A DNA stretch of 64,000 nucleotides from Bacteroidia bacterium (GTDB lineage Bacteria; Bacteroidota; Bacteroidia; SpSt-205), in the NCBI GenBank assembly GCA_026003215.1, contig BPGV01000001.1, positions 1,641,729 to 1,705,728 on the forward strand. Direction: 5' to 3'. Shown piece after piece: positions 42,172 to 51,635 of the stretch. The notes beneath the pieces are model-generated. The model searched no databases. It was not told the DNA's origin and worked only from the letters and a program-made list of their open reading frames with translations. The position numbers and the translations under genes are program-made. Each line of letters begins with the position of its first letter. Within the stretch, counting starts at the first letter, position 1.

Positions 42172-43789
42172 GGTAGCCGTAGGACTTATAGGCTTCTTTG
42201 CAGGCGTATGGGGGGTAGGCGTGGGCGAAGTGCCCCTCTTTGATTGGGATGAGGTCAACTTCGCTGAGTGTGCCCGCGAGATGCGGGTAAGTGGTAACTA
42301 TCTCTATCCGCAAATCGGCTTTCTCCCCTTTTGGGAAAAGCCCCCGCTGTTTTTCTGGGTTCAGGCGGGCTTTATGGCGATCTTCGGTGAAAACGCCTGG
42401 GGAGCTCGCCTGCCCAACGTCTTTATCTCTGCGCTCACCCTCGCGGTTTTGTACTATCTGGGGAGAAGGTGGCATGGGGAGGGGTTTGGGCTAACCTGGC
42501 TCTTTTTGCAGGGAGTTTCGCTTTTGCCTTCTTTTTATGCGCGCAGTGGGCTTATAGACCCGCTTTTCAATCTTTTTATGCTCCTTGCCACGGTATGCGG
42601 CGCGTATGCGGTAGAGAAGGGGCGTCTGGGGTGGGCCTTGGGTATGGGGTTTTGCGCCGGGCTGGCTACCCTTACCAAGGGGCCGGTGGGGCTCCTTATG
42701 CCGGCTGTAGCGGTGGGGACGCTCTTACTTTTCCGGCGGCAGCTCCCACGTATAGGGGTGCTTTTGCTGGGCGGAGGGTTGGCTTTTGGGATGGTAGTAG
42801 GCCCTTGGCTGGCCCTCCTCCTCCAAAGCGATGGAGGCAAGCTTTTGGCGGACTTCTGGGCCTATCAGTGGCGGCTTTTTTCTACGCCGGATGCGGGGCA
42901 TGGGGGGCCTTGGTACTATCACTTGGTGGTCGTTGCGGTCGGGATGTTTCCGGCTTCTTTATGGGCGATAGGAGCTTGGCGGCTGCCTTTTCGTAAGCTA
43001 CCCGCGCCCGCCCAAGCCCTTTTATGGCTCACCACCTGGACTTTGGTGGTTTTCTCCATAGTCAAGACGAAGATCCTACACTACTCTTCTCTTAGCTACT
43101 ATGGGGTCTCCTATTTAGCGGCGTGGGTGTGGCTCTACCACCGGAGGTGGATATGGCGCACAGGCGGAGTCCTCACAGGGCTAATAGGCCTCTTATTGGC
43201 GATAGGGACCCTTTGCGTAGGGGTTATTATGCACTTCTGGCCCAGGTGGATACAACAGATAAAAGACCCCTTCATGCAAGCCGCTATCCAAAATACCCCC
43301 CTGGACTGGGAGGGCACAGAGGGCTGGCCGGGCTTCGTCTTGGCGGGGGGATTGGCAGTGCTTTACCTACTTCCTTGGAAAAATACTGGGCGCTTAGGTC
43401 TATTAGGCCTGGTATGCCTGCTGTGGGAAGCGCTCATGCTCCGGCAGTTGGCTGGCCGAGTAGAGGCGTATACCCAGGCCCCCCTGCGCCAGTTTTGCAC
43501 CGAGAAAGCGCAAGAAGGCGCCCTGGTCTGGCCAGTGGGTTTCAAAAGTTATATCCCCTTCTTTTATGGGCAAATGTCCCCCGATGCTTCACCAGCTGTG
43601 GTGGGGGATACAGACCTTTTTCAACAAAAGCTTTTAGCGGGCGAGATGCCCTTTCCGGTGTACTTTGTGAGCCGGGTGGATAGGTATAAGCCTTTTCAAG
43701 AGGCGCATCATTTGGAAATAGTAGAGCAGCGGGGGGCATATGTATTGTTAGCCCCGCCGTATCGGGGCCCTGGCCAAGCCGGCAAGTAA
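42146..43789 (+). CDS. GT39-like/ArnT-type membrane glycosyltransferase
   Basis: 547 residues with about a dozen hydrophobic segments. The first extracytoplasmic loop has the acidic pair in FDWDEVNFAE, followed by EKPPLFFW, both typical of PMT/ArnT family transferases using polyprenyl-linked sugars. The acceptor (lipid A, protein or other glycan) cannot be told. It overlaps the asd 3' end by 26 bp. Confidence 0.85.
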   Translation: MWWRRHASKVAVGLIGFFAGVWGVGVGEVPLFDWDEVNFAECAREMRVSGNYLYPQIGFLPFWEKPPLFFWVQAGFMAIFGENAWGARLPNVFISALTLAVLYYLGRRWHGEGFGLTWLFLQGVSLLPSFYARSGLIDPLFNLFMLLATVCGAYAVEKGRLGWALGMGFCAGLATLTKGPVGLLMPAVAVGTLLLFRRQLPRIGVLLLGGGLAFGMVVGPWLALLLQSDGGKLLADFWAYQWRLFSTPDAGHGGPWYYHLVVVAVGMFPASLWAIGAWRLPFRKLPAPAQALLWLTTWTLVVFSIVKTKILHYSSLSYYGVSYLAAWVWLYHRRWIWRTGGVLTGLIGLLLAIGTLCVGVIMHFWPRWIQQIKDPFMQAAIQNTPLDWEGTEGWPGFVLAGGLAVLYLLPWKNTGRLGLLGLVCLLWEALMLRQLAGRVEAYTQAPLRQFCTEKAQEGALVWPVGFKSYIPFFYGQMSPDASPAVVGDTDLFQQKLLAGEMPFPVYFVSRVDRYKPFQEAHHLEIVEQRGAYVLLAPPYRGPGQAGK

Positions 43790-43804
43790 CCGCCTTTCGT
43801 GGTG

Positions 43805-43812
43805 TAGCTTTG
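43805..43812 (+). promoter_or_regulatory. TAnnTTTG -7 box of the M16 peptidase gene
   Basis: TAGCTTTG ends 4 nt before ATG 43817. Confidence 0.55.
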
Positions 43813-43816
43813 CCGC

Positions 43817-45050
43817 ATGTATCCGGTGGCGCCTGGGGTATGGTTCTGGCCTAAGCCTTCTGCCCTCAGCGTATATACGCTCCTGCTCTGGGATGTGGGC
43901 AGCCGACACGATCCCCCAGGCCATGAAGGCCTCCTCCACTTCTTAGAACACACCCTTTTCAAAGGCACCAAGCGACATAAAGGCAAGGAGCTCTTTCAGC
44001 GCATAGAAAAAAAACGGCGGCGAGCTCAACGCCTTTACCACCAAAGACAAAATGGCGATTGAAGGACGAGTCGCCCCCAGAGATTTAGCCCTCCTCTTGC
44101 ACACTTTTCATGAGTTAGCTTACGAAGCCACCTTCCCCGAAAAAGAAGTGGAGAAAGAGCGCGAGGTTATCTTAGAAGAGCTGGCCATGTACGAAGATAT
44201 CCCCGAGGAGTCGCTCTTGGATAAGTTTGAGGAGCAGCTTTTCGCGGAAGGGGGGCTCAAGCATCCGATTATTGGATACCCCGAGAGTGTGCGTGCTACA
44301 CAGGCAGCGGATTTACGGCGTTTTTATGAGCGGGAGTTAGCGGTGGTGCCGTGGGTGCTACTTGTTACAGGACCTGTTACGGAGCGGGCGTTGGGGGCTG
44401 CGCTCAAAAGCACCGGCTGGCATGGGCAGCCTCCTCCCCAGCACAAGGCGCGCCTGCGTGAAGAGCAGGTATCCCCTCCTTCTTTCCAGCGGTATGAGCG
44501 TCCCACCCAGCAAGTGCATTTGGCTGTGGGGGGGATAGGGCCAGCGGCCTACGACTGGGAAGCCGCCCTGCCCCTCCAGCTCCTCCTCCACGAGATAGGG
44601 GGGCCGCACATGTCCAGCCGCCTCAATAGTCTACTGCGAGAACGGTATGGTTGGGCTTATACGGTGTATAGCTTCTGGCAGGCGTACCCTGAAAAGAGCG
44701 TATGGGGCATATACGCTGGCCTTAGCCCAGAAGCGGCCGAAAAGGCGCTGCGGCTTATACACCGAGAGCTGGAGCGGTGGGCCGAAAAGCCCTCCTCCCC
44801 GGCCGTATTGGCCCGCATCAAGCGCTCTTTCTTAGGACGGCAAGCCCTCACCTATGAGGTTCCCAGTCACCGCTTGTATATAGAGGGCCGGTTTCTGTTA
44901 GACCAAGGCCAGCCCTTAGACCTACGGGCCTGGCAAGAAGCCGTCGCCGCTGTTACGCCCCAAGCCCTCCAAGAGGCCGCCCAACAAGCTTTTAGGCAGG
45001 TGTATACCCGCTTATATGCCCCAATAGAAAAAGTGCCTCAGCTGTCATAG
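43817..45050 (+). pseudogene. M16 family zinc peptidase, frameshifted at an A8 run
   Basis: The N-terminal part has the inverted zinc motif HFLEH (HxxEH) at about residue 40; the continuation has the downstream acidic helix EKEREVILEEL that supplies the third ligand, then the rest of a ~410-residue single-domain M16 protein. The frames are joined by removing one A from the A8 at 44007-44014, giving IEKNGGELNAFTTKDKMAIEGRV. As written, the first frame stops near 44062. A sequencing error in the homopolymer, a true mutation or transcriptional slippage at A8 would all look the same here. Confidence 0.88.
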
Positions 45051-45059
45051 CGGAGCCTG

Positions 45060-45067
45060 TACCTTTG
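45060..45067 (+). promoter_or_regulatory. TAnnTTTG -7 box of aspS
   Basis: TACCTTTG ends 4 nt before the GTG start at 45072. Confidence 0.55.
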
Positions 45068-45071
45068 TCTC

Positions 45072-46820
45072 GTGGAAAGCACCGCTTATCGTACGCATGG
45101 GTGTGGGGAGCTGCGGCCCCAGCATGTAGGCCAACGCATAAAAGTAGTAGGGTGGGTTCGCCGCGTGCGGGACTTAGGGCACTTCGTCTTTGTGGATTTG
45201 CGCGATAGAAGCGGGATCCTCCAGCTCTATGCCCCTGTTCAGAGCCCGTGTTACGCTGAACTCAAGGCCTTAGGCCGGGAGTGGGTCATCCAGGCAGAGG
45301 GGCACTTGCGCTTGCGCGAAAGCCCCAATCCCGCCCTCCCCACCGGCCAAGTAGAACTAAAAGTAGAAAAGCTCGTGGTGCTGAATCGCTCACAGGTACC
45401 CCCCTTTTTGATTGAGGATGAGACGGATGGGCAGGAGGAGCTGCGCTTACGCTACCGGTATTTAGACCTGCGGCGGCCTATTATGCAGCGCCGCCTTGAG
45501 CTGCGCGCCGAAGTCCTCCACGTTGTACGGTCCTACTTGCGAAGCCGGGGCTTTTTGGAAATAGAAACCCCCATGCTTATCCGTTCTACCCCAGAAGGGG
45601 CGCGCGACTTTGTGGTGCCCTCTCGCCTGCGTCCCGGCACCTTTTATGCCCTACCGCAGTCCCCCCAGCTCCTCAAGCAGCTACTCATGATTGCGGGCTA
45701 CGATAGGTACTTTCAGATTGCTCGTTGCTTCCGAGATGAGGACTATCGCGGAGACCGACAAGCCGAGTTTACTCAGATAGACTGCGAGCTAAGTTTCGTC
45801 ACCCAGGAGGAAATCTTTGCCATCTTTGCAGGGCTGGTTCGGGAGGTATATGCGCAGGTGTTAGGGATAGAGATTGGAGAGATACCCCGGCTCTCGTATG
45901 CCGAGGTGATGCAGCGCTACGGCTCGGATAAACCTGACCTGCGTTATAGCCATGCGTGGGAGGAGGTTACGGATTGGGCCCAAGGGCAAGGCGTGCCGTT
46001 TTGGGCGGGCAGGAAGGTATTTTGGCTATGGGTGCCCCAAGGCAAGGCCTCCCGTAAACAGATAGACCGCTGGCAAACCATAGCCAAAGAACAAGGCGCC
46101 CTCTCCCTGGCTACCGTCCAAAAAGAAAGAGACAGCATCAGTAGCTCGCTGAGCAAGTTCTTTTCGCTGGAAACCCTCTCTCTGGAAGGGGAGGGCTTAG
46201 GGCTGTGGGTAGGGTTAGATAAGGATAAGCCGGCCTATGCCGCATTAGGCGCTGTACGTAATGCTGTCCTACGCGACCTAAACCTCCCGCCGGAAAAGCC
46301 CTGGGCTTTCTTGTGGGTCAAGGACTTCCCGCTCTTTGAAGAGGATGCAGAAGGGCGCTTGCAAGCCGCACACCATCCCTTTGTGCTGCCCCACCCAGAA
46401 GATATAGACAAAATAGAAGAGGCCCCCTTGGCGGTGCGGGCTCAAGCTTATGACCTCGTGATAAATGGGTATGAGATTTTGAGTGGGAGCTTGCGGTGTC
46501 ATACGCCGGAGCTCCAAATGCGGATATTTCGGGCCTTAGGGTTTTCGGAGGAGGCGGCTCAGGCGAAATTCGGCTTTTTATTAGAGGCGTTAAGTTATGG
46601 GGCGCCGCCGCATGGCGGATGTGCTTTTGGGTTAGATAGGTGGGTGATGCTGCTGAGTGGGGGGCAGAGCCTACGAGATGTAATGGCTTTCCCGAAGACC
46701 ACCAGTGGGGCGGACTTGATGTTACAAGCGCCGGCGCCGTTAGACCCTGCCCAAAAGGCTGAGGTGCTGCGCTGGATTAGCGCTGATGAGTCTTCCGCGC
46801 CTTCTACCTTTGTGGAGTGA
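45072..46820 (+). CDS. aspS: Aspartyl-tRNA synthetase
   Basis: 582 residues, bacterial-type class II enzyme: N-terminal OB anticodon-binding domain (VVGWVRRVRDLGHFVFVDLRD), motif 2 FRDEDYRGDRQAEFTQID, bacterial insertion domain, motif 3 GCAFGLDRWVMLL. GTG start supported by the promoter box and by the family N-terminus. Charges tRNA-Asp. Confidence 0.97.
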   Translation: MESTAYRTHGCGELRPQHVGQRIKVVGWVRRVRDLGHFVFVDLRDRSGILQLYAPVQSPCYAELKALGREWVIQAEGHLRLRESPNPALPTGQVELKVEKLVVLNRSQVPPFLIEDETDGQEELRLRYRYLDLRRPIMQRRLELRAEVLHVVRSYLRSRGFLEIETPMLIRSTPEGARDFVVPSRLRPGTFYALPQSPQLLKQLLMIAGYDRYFQIARCFRDEDYRGDRQAEFTQIDCELSFVTQEEIFAIFAGLVREVYAQVLGIEIGEIPRLSYAEVMQRYGSDKPDLRYSHAWEEVTDWAQGQGVPFWAGRKVFWLWVPQGKASRKQIDRWQTIAKEQGALSLATVQKERDSISSSLSKFFSLETLSLEGEGLGLWVGLDKDKPAYAALGAVRNAVLRDLNLPPEKPWAFLWVKDFPLFEEDAEGRLQAAHHPFVLPHPEDIDKIEEAPLAVRAQAYDLVINGYEILSGSLRCHTPELQMRIFRALGFSEEAAQAKFGFLLEALSYGAPPHGGCAFGLDRWVMLLSGGQSLRDVMAFPKTTSGADLMLQAPAPLDPAQKAEVLRWISADESSAPSTFVE

Positions 46821-47077
46821 GCCGAGCGCGTGTAGAGGCGCAAGCCCTCGCGCAGTTAGAAGCCCTTTTCCGCCGAAATGGCTATACCCTCAAATACCTC
46901 AAGGGAAACTTCCGAGGGGGGCCTTGCCGTTTATATGAAAATAAAATGGTCGTCATCAACGCCATATATCCGCCGGCGGGGCGGGCCCGGGCTTTGGCGC
47001 TGATTGCCGAGTCCCTCCAAGAGAAGTTAGACCTTACGGAGGAAGAGAAGGCCCTTATCCAACGGCTCCTCCCATGA
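46817..47077 (+). CDS. Small conserved hypothetical protein
   Basis: 86 residues from GTG 46817, overlapping the aspS stop (GTGA), and overlapping the next gene start by 4 bp. So it sits in a tight aspS operon. Mixed alpha/beta sequence (GYTLKYLKGNFRGGPCRLYENKMVVIN, split by a loop; helical C-terminus). Family not recognised. Confidence 0.7.
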   Translation: MSRARVEAQALAQLEALFRRNGYTLKYLKGNFRGGPCRLYENKMVVINAIYPPAGRARALALIAESLQEKLDLTEEEKALIQRLLP

Positions 47078-47850
47078 AGCTGGTCTTTCTGGGCACGGGC
47101 ACCTCGCAGGGCGTGCCCATGTTGGGGTGTACGTGTGCGGTATGTGCCTCGCCTGACCCGCGGGATAAGCGCTTGCGCACCTCCGTGGCGCTCTTCGTGC
47201 GAGACAAGGTATGGGTGATAGATACGGGGCCGGACTTTCGGTATCAAGCGCTGCGGGCGCGTCTGCCCACCGTAGATGCGGTGCTTTTTACCCACGCCCA
47301 CAAAGACCATACCGCCGGGCTGGATGATGTGCGGCCCTACAACTACCTCCAAGAAAAACGCATACCCCTTTTCGGCGACAGCCGTACCCTCACCCAAATC
47401 CGCATGGAATATGCCTACGCCTTTGACGGCCCCCCGTATCCCGGCATACCGCAGCTAACCCTTTTTGAAATTGAATCCTATGCTCCCTTTACGCTCCACG
47501 GCGTGGAAGTGCATCCTTTTTGGGTATGGCATTATAAGCTGCCGGTGTTGGGGTTCCGCATAGGAGGACTCGTGTATGTCACGGATGCCAGCGCTATCCC
47601 CGACGAAAGCTGGCCCTATCTGGAGGGCGCAGAGGTGCTGGTCCTGAATGCCCTCCGCAAAGAGCCCCATATTTCGCATTTTCATTTAGAAGCAGCCTTG
47701 GAGGTAGTGGCCCGCGCGCGTCCCCAGCAAGCTTACTTCATCCATATTAGCCACCTCATGGGCCGTCATGCCGAGGTCCAAGCTACACTGCCCCCCAAGG
47801 TCTATTTGGCTTACGATGGCTTGGAAGTGGTAGTGCCCAATACAACGTAG
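47074..47850 (+). CDS. MBL-fold metallohydrolase, PhnP-like
   Basis: 258 residues. Starts with LGTGTSQGVPMLGCTC, typical of PhnP-type phosphodiesterases, including a Cys cluster (CTCAVCAS). Metal motif THAHKDHTAG, Asp in VTDASAIPD and a late His in HISHLMG. Probably cleaves a cyclic phosphodiester; substrate unknown. Co-transcribed with aspS. Confidence 0.88.
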   Translation: MKLVFLGTGTSQGVPMLGCTCAVCASPDPRDKRLRTSVALFVRDKVWVIDTGPDFRYQALRARLPTVDAVLFTHAHKDHTAGLDDVRPYNYLQEKRIPLFGDSRTLTQIRMEYAYAFDGPPYPGIPQLTLFEIESYAPFTLHGVEVHPFWVWHYKLPVLGFRIGGLVYVTDASAIPDESWPYLEGAEVLVLNALRKEPHISHFHLEAALEVVARARPQQAYFIHISHLMGRHAEVQATLPPKVYLAYDGLEVVVPNTT

Positions 47851-47855
47851 TTTTG
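47848..47855 (+). promoter_or_regulatory. TAnnTTTG -7 box before the SHOCT-like gene
   Basis: TAGTTTTG, overlapping the stop codon of the MBL gene; ends 4 nt before ATG 47860. Confidence 0.5.
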
Positions 47856-47859
47856 TCTG

Positions 47860-48432
47860 ATGCGCAGTTATCGGGTGCTCCTTCTGCGAAAGTTCCCCGA
47901 AAATCCTACCCTGGGTTTCTATCGGCATCCTAAGCTCCCCAGCTCGCTTTTAGGGCGAACCTTGGTACGATTCTTACATGTAACTTCTCCATCGGATGTC
48001 GTGGCTTTTTATTATCAAGAGCGTCTTTTTCGCAGTTATGAGGTGCTTTTTACCGATACACATGTGTATGACAAGAAAGCCTATTACCCCTTAGAGGACA
48101 TTCGGGGGGTACAACGCACAGGGAGTCAGCTCAAGCTGGAAATCAGCCAAGTAGGACGCATCGTAGGCCATACCATGGAGCTGGCCTCTGAGCTGGCAGC
48201 AGAACTTATGGAGCGAGTTTTTGAGCTTATCATTCAGGCCCCTAAGGAAGACGCTATTGAAAAAGTCATACAAATGCGGGCCGGTCTCAATATGGCCAGC
48301 GTACAGTGGCTTGAGCTGCGGGATGAAGTCCTCAAAACCATAGACCTCCTCCATGAGAAGTATCAGGAAGGCAAGCTGTCGCTCTTAGAGTATGAGATGC
48401 TGCGAGAGGACCTTTTGCGGCGACTGGTATAA
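47860..48432 (+). CDS. Hypothetical protein with PH-like body and SHOCT-like tail
   Basis: 190 residues, no signal peptide. The first half is beta-rich (VLFTDTHVYDKKAYYPLEDIRGV resembles bacterial PH-like domains), a middle helix follows, and the C-terminal ~35 residues (LLHEKYQEGKLSLLEYEMLREDLL) resemble a SHOCT oligomerisation motif. Function unknown. Confidence 0.6.
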   Translation: MRSYRVLLLRKFPENPTLGFYRHPKLPSSLLGRTLVRFLHVTSPSDVVAFYYQERLFRSYEVLFTDTHVYDKKAYYPLEDIRGVQRTGSQLKLEISQVGRIVGHTMELASELAAELMERVFELIIQAPKEDAIEKVIQMRAGLNMASVQWLELRDEVLKTIDLLHEKYQEGKLSLLEYEMLREDLLRRLV

Positions 48433-48448
48433 TGTTTAGAGAGAGGGT

Positions 48449-49729
48449 ATGATGGACCGTTACCTGCGTTGGGCGTTTTTGCTGGGGATATGGCTTATCG
48501 CTGAAGGGGTAGGGTATTATGGCTTGAAGCGCCTAAGGTTTTGGCGGCGGTGGATGGGCTGGAGCACCGTGGGAGCGTTTGTACTACTCTTGCTCTTGTA
48601 TGGGGTGGGGTTTGTGGTACAAGGGCTGGGCCAGCATGGGCATACGATTTTTTTATGGCTGCAACGAACGGCAGGAATCGTCTTTTTAGGGTGGCTTGCC
48701 ATAGTGCTGGCTAAACTTTTAGGGGGGCTCGTAGGCATAGGGACAAGCTTGCTGCCCAAAGGCCGCCTCTCCCCTTCGGGGGAAGCCTTTCAGCCTGAGC
48801 GGCGGGCCGCCTTGCAGGTGATTGGCGGGACTTTGGCCAGCCTGCCGGCGGTGGCGCTGGGCTACGGTTTTTGGATAGGACGCTTCCGTTTCCAAGTACA
48901 TACCGTGGAGGTGGCTTTGCCAGACTTGCCCCCCTCCTGGGAGGGTGTGACCTTCGTACAACTCTCAGACCTCCATAGCGGGAGTTTTCTTTCCCCTCGC
49001 CCTTTGGAGGAAGTGTGGGAAAAGGTGCAAAAGCTCTCGCCGGACGCCATCCTCTTTACGGGCGATTGGGTGAATGCCTACGGCTGGGAGCTTGAACCCT
49101 TTGTGCAGCCGCTCTCCCAGCTGAATGCACCCTTAGGCAAGTGGGCTACTTTGGGTAACCACGACTATGGCGACTATGCCCGTTGGCGCACCCCCGAAGC
49201 CAAAGCCCAGGACCACGCCTACCTCCGCCAGCTCATCCAAGAAACAGGCTTTAGGCTCTTAGATAACGAAGCCGCTATCCTTGAACGGCAAGGCGAGCGG
49301 CTTGCGTTAGTAGGGGTAGGCAACTGGAGCAGTTGGCGGCGCTTCCAGCGCTATGGGGACTTGGCTAAGGCTTGGCAAAGGGTGCCCCCGCAGACTTGCG
49401 CCATCCTCCTTACCCACGACCCTACGCACTGGGAAGCCCAAGTCTTAGGCAAATATCCCATTTCCCTCACGCTAAGTGGACATACCCATGGCCTCCAAAT
49501 GGGGGTAGAGTGGGGCCAGTGGCGCTTCAGTCCGGCGGCCTGGCTCTATAAGCACTGGGCTGGCCTCTACCAAGAAGGAGCCCAGTTTTTGTATGTCAAT
49601 CGCGGCCTGGGGTATATTGGCGTGCCGGCGCGCTTGGGGATATGGCCGGAAGTGACGCTTTTGCGCTTGTATAGGGCTTCTTCTCCCCAAGCGGTGAGAG
49701 GTCAAGCCCAGACCAAAGCTTACGCATAG
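48449..49729 (+). CDS. Membrane metallophosphoesterase
   Basis: 426 residues. Three or four N-terminal membrane segments (to about residue 145), then a calcineurin-type phosphoesterase with all metal motifs: SDLHSG, FTGDWVN, LGNHDYGD, LTHDP and SGHTHG. This is the YkuE/YaeI-like class found widely in Bacteroidota. Substrate unknown (UDP-diacylglucosamine or phosphodiesters are possible). GAGAGGG before the ATG is a possible RBS. Confidence 0.88.
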   Translation: MMDRYLRWAFLLGIWLIAEGVGYYGLKRLRFWRRWMGWSTVGAFVLLLLLYGVGFVVQGLGQHGHTIFLWLQRTAGIVFLGWLAIVLAKLLGGLVGIGTSLLPKGRLSPSGEAFQPERRAALQVIGGTLASLPAVALGYGFWIGRFRFQVHTVEVALPDLPPSWEGVTFVQLSDLHSGSFLSPRPLEEVWEKVQKLSPDAILFTGDWVNAYGWELEPFVQPLSQLNAPLGKWATLGNHDYGDYARWRTPEAKAQDHAYLRQLIQETGFRLLDNEAAILERQGERLALVGVGNWSSWRRFQRYGDLAKAWQRVPPQTCAILLTHDPTHWEAQVLGKYPISLTLSGHTHGLQMGVEWGQWRFSPAAWLYKHWAGLYQEGAQFLYVNRGLGYIGVPARLGIWPEVTLLRLYRASSPQAVRGQAQTKAYA

Positions 49730-49743
49730 CTATATTTAGGGCC

Positions 49744-50577
49744 GTGTTCCCAGAGACGCTACCGGAAATAGCGGATAGCGACTTAGAGCAGTTTTTCCAA
49801 ATCATGCTTACCCAGTATGGCTATGACTTTCGGGGTTATGCGCCGGCTTCGCTCAAGCGGCGCTTAGGGACGGTGCTCAAGCGGTATGGCCTCGCGGATA
49901 TGCGCACGCTCAACCAACGGCTCCTCACCCAGCCAGACTACTGCGAACGGTTTATCAACGAAATCACGGTCTCTACTACGGAGCTTTTTCGGGACCCTTC
50001 GGCCTGGATCGCGCTTAAGACGCAGGCCTTGCCGCTTTTCTTATCTATGCCGCAGCTGCGGATATGGCATGCCGGCGCCTCTACCGGCGAAGAGGTCCTC
50101 TCTATGGCTATCCTCCTCACCGAAATGGGATTGTACGACCGAGCCCAGCTTATCGCTACAGATATAGACAAGCGTTCCCTGAACCAAGCCCAAAAAGCTA
50201 CCTATCCTTTGCGCAACCGAGCCCTGTATGAGCAAAACCTAAAAACCGTTTTCCCTTTGAGTTCTTTGGATAAATACGCCAGAGAAGAAGAAGGCCAATT
50301 GGTTTTTCGTCAAGAGCTTTTGCGGAATGTTCTTTATTTACAACATAATTTGGTTTCTGAGGGTGTATTTGGTCTATTTGAAATAGTTTTGTGCCGAAAT
50401 GTGCTCATTTATTTTACGCCTGAGCTTCAAGATAGGGTGGTGATGAAGCTGGTAGATAGCCTGGTGCCGGGCGGAGTGCTCATGATTGGGACGAAAGAGT
50501 CGCTCTTTTGGTGCAGTGCAGCTAAGCGCCTGGTTGCCATCAATGAAAGCGAACGCCTCTACCGAAGACGCCAATGA
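49744..50577 (+). CDS. cheR: CheR-type protein-glutamate methyltransferase
   Basis: 277 residues from GTG 49744. N-terminal helical CheR domain with NEITVSTTELFRDP, SAM-binding GASTGEEVLSMAILL, and CRNVLIYF near the end. It should methylate glutamates of a receptor or other signalling protein. No chemoreceptor, CheA or CheW gene lies nearby, so it probably serves the adjacent PAS/phosphatase system. Overlaps cheB by 4 bp. Confidence 0.93.
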   Translation: MFPETLPEIADSDLEQFFQIMLTQYGYDFRGYAPASLKRRLGTVLKRYGLADMRTLNQRLLTQPDYCERFINEITVSTTELFRDPSAWIALKTQALPLFLSMPQLRIWHAGASTGEEVLSMAILLTEMGLYDRAQLIATDIDKRSLNQAQKATYPLRNRALYEQNLKTVFPLSSLDKYAREEEGQLVFRQELLRNVLYLQHNLVSEGVFGLFEIVLCRNVLIYFTPELQDRVVMKLVDSLVPGGVLMIGTKESLFWCSAAKRLVAINESERLYRRRQ

Positions 50578-51149
50578 AGGGACGCGAGGTATTTTTATGG
50601 GTAGTAGGGGGTTCGGCGGGGAGTTTTACCCCTGTGCGAAACTACCTGCATCAAATGCCTTATCGCCAGGAAATGGCCATACTCCTATGCCTCCATCGTA
50701 TGCGCAATCCCCGCATTAGCATGATTGAAGCGTTGGGACGCGTGCCGGAGTGGCGAGTACTCGAGCCAGACGATAAGACCTTTGTGGAAGGCGGCTTTGT
50801 ATATGTAGCCCCGGCGGATTATCACCTTTTGGTGGAAAAAGAGGGCTACTTAAGCTTGGCCGTAGATGAACCTGTGCACTTTTCTCGGCCGAGTATAGAT
50901 GTACTCTTGCAATCGGTGGTGCAGGCCCAGTGGCCCCGAGCCGGGGCAGCGCTCCTCTCGGGAGCCAATAGGGATGGGGCTTACGGGATGTACCTCTTCC
51001 ATAAAGCAGGCTACTTTACGGCTGTCCAAGACCCCGCCGACGCCGAAATCGCCACCATGCCGGAAGCCGCTTTGGCTTTGTTTGAACCGAAGGTGCGCTT
51101 TCCCATCTCTCAGCTTGTAGAGGTAACCTTGCAAGCCTTATCTTTGTAA
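50574..51149 (+). CDS. cheB: CheB methylesterase domain protein without receiver
   Basis: 191 residues, only the CheB catalytic domain. Triad candidates: Ser in GGSAGSF, His in LHRMR and Asp in SGANRDGA; YVAPADYH is also conserved. The N-terminal receiver domain of chemotaxis CheB is absent, so activity would not be controlled by CheA phosphorylation. Coupled to cheR by a 4-bp overlap. Confidence 0.9.
   Translation: MKGREVFLWVVGGSAGSFTPVRNYLHQMPYRQEMAILLCLHRMRNPRISMIEALGRVPEWRVLEPDDKTFVEGGFVYVAPADYHLLVEKEGYLSLAVDEPVHFSRPSIDVLLQSVVQAQWPRAGAALLSGANRDGAYGMYLFHKAGYFTAVQDPADAEIATMPEAALALFEPKVRFPISQLVEVTLQALSL
51139..51146 (+). promoter_or_regulatory. TAnnTTTG -7 box of the PEBP/phosphatase unit
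   Basis: TATCTTTG ends 6 nt before ATG 51153; a TTG lies 21 nt upstream of the box, a fair -33 element. It lies inside the cheB 3' end. Confidence 0.6.
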
Positions 51150-51152
51150 AAC

Positions 51153-51635
51153 ATGAGGTATATTTTGAGCCTCTCGGCGGCCTTATGGGCGCAAATGTGG
51201 GTGCGTATCCAGGGGTACGAGCCCGGGGCCTTCCTTCCGCCTGAGCATACGTGTGATGGCGCAGATATAGCGCTTACTATTCAATGGGGGGGCGCCCCCG
51301 CCGGTACCCAAGTGTATGTACTTCGGCTGTATGACCCGGATGCCCCAGCGGATACTTTTACCCATTGGATTGTGTATAACTTCTCGGGGCAGGAGGTAGG
51401 CCCCCGAGCACAGCACCTTAAGGAGGGCTATAATGACTTTGGGCAAAAGGGCTATAGGGGGCCTTGTCCGCCGCCCAGGGATGCGGCTCATAGGTATGTC
51501 GCCGAAGTATATGCTCTGCGTCGGCCTCTGCAGGTGAGTGAGCCGGTGACTTGGGACAAACTACGACCGGCGCTCGCTGACAAAGTATTGGCGCGGGCAG
51601 AGACTTTTGTGCGGTATAAGCGGCAGAAGCACTAA
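51153..51635 (+). CDS. PEBP (YbhB/YbcL) family protein, exported
   Basis: 160 residues with a short signal-like start (MRYILSLSAALWAQ). PEBP motifs: LRLYDPDAPADTFTHWIVYN and YRGPCPPPRDAAHRY. Such proteins bind anionic ligands such as phospholipid heads; the bacterial role is open. Its stop overlaps the start of the phosphatase gene (TAATG). Confidence 0.88.
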   Translation: MRYILSLSAALWAQMWVRIQGYEPGAFLPPEHTCDGADIALTIQWGGAPAGTQVYVLRLYDPDAPADTFTHWIVYNFSGQEVGPRAQHLKEGYNDFGQKGYRGPCPPPRDAAHRYVAEVYALRRPLQVSEPVTWDKLRPALADKVLARAETFVRYKRQKH

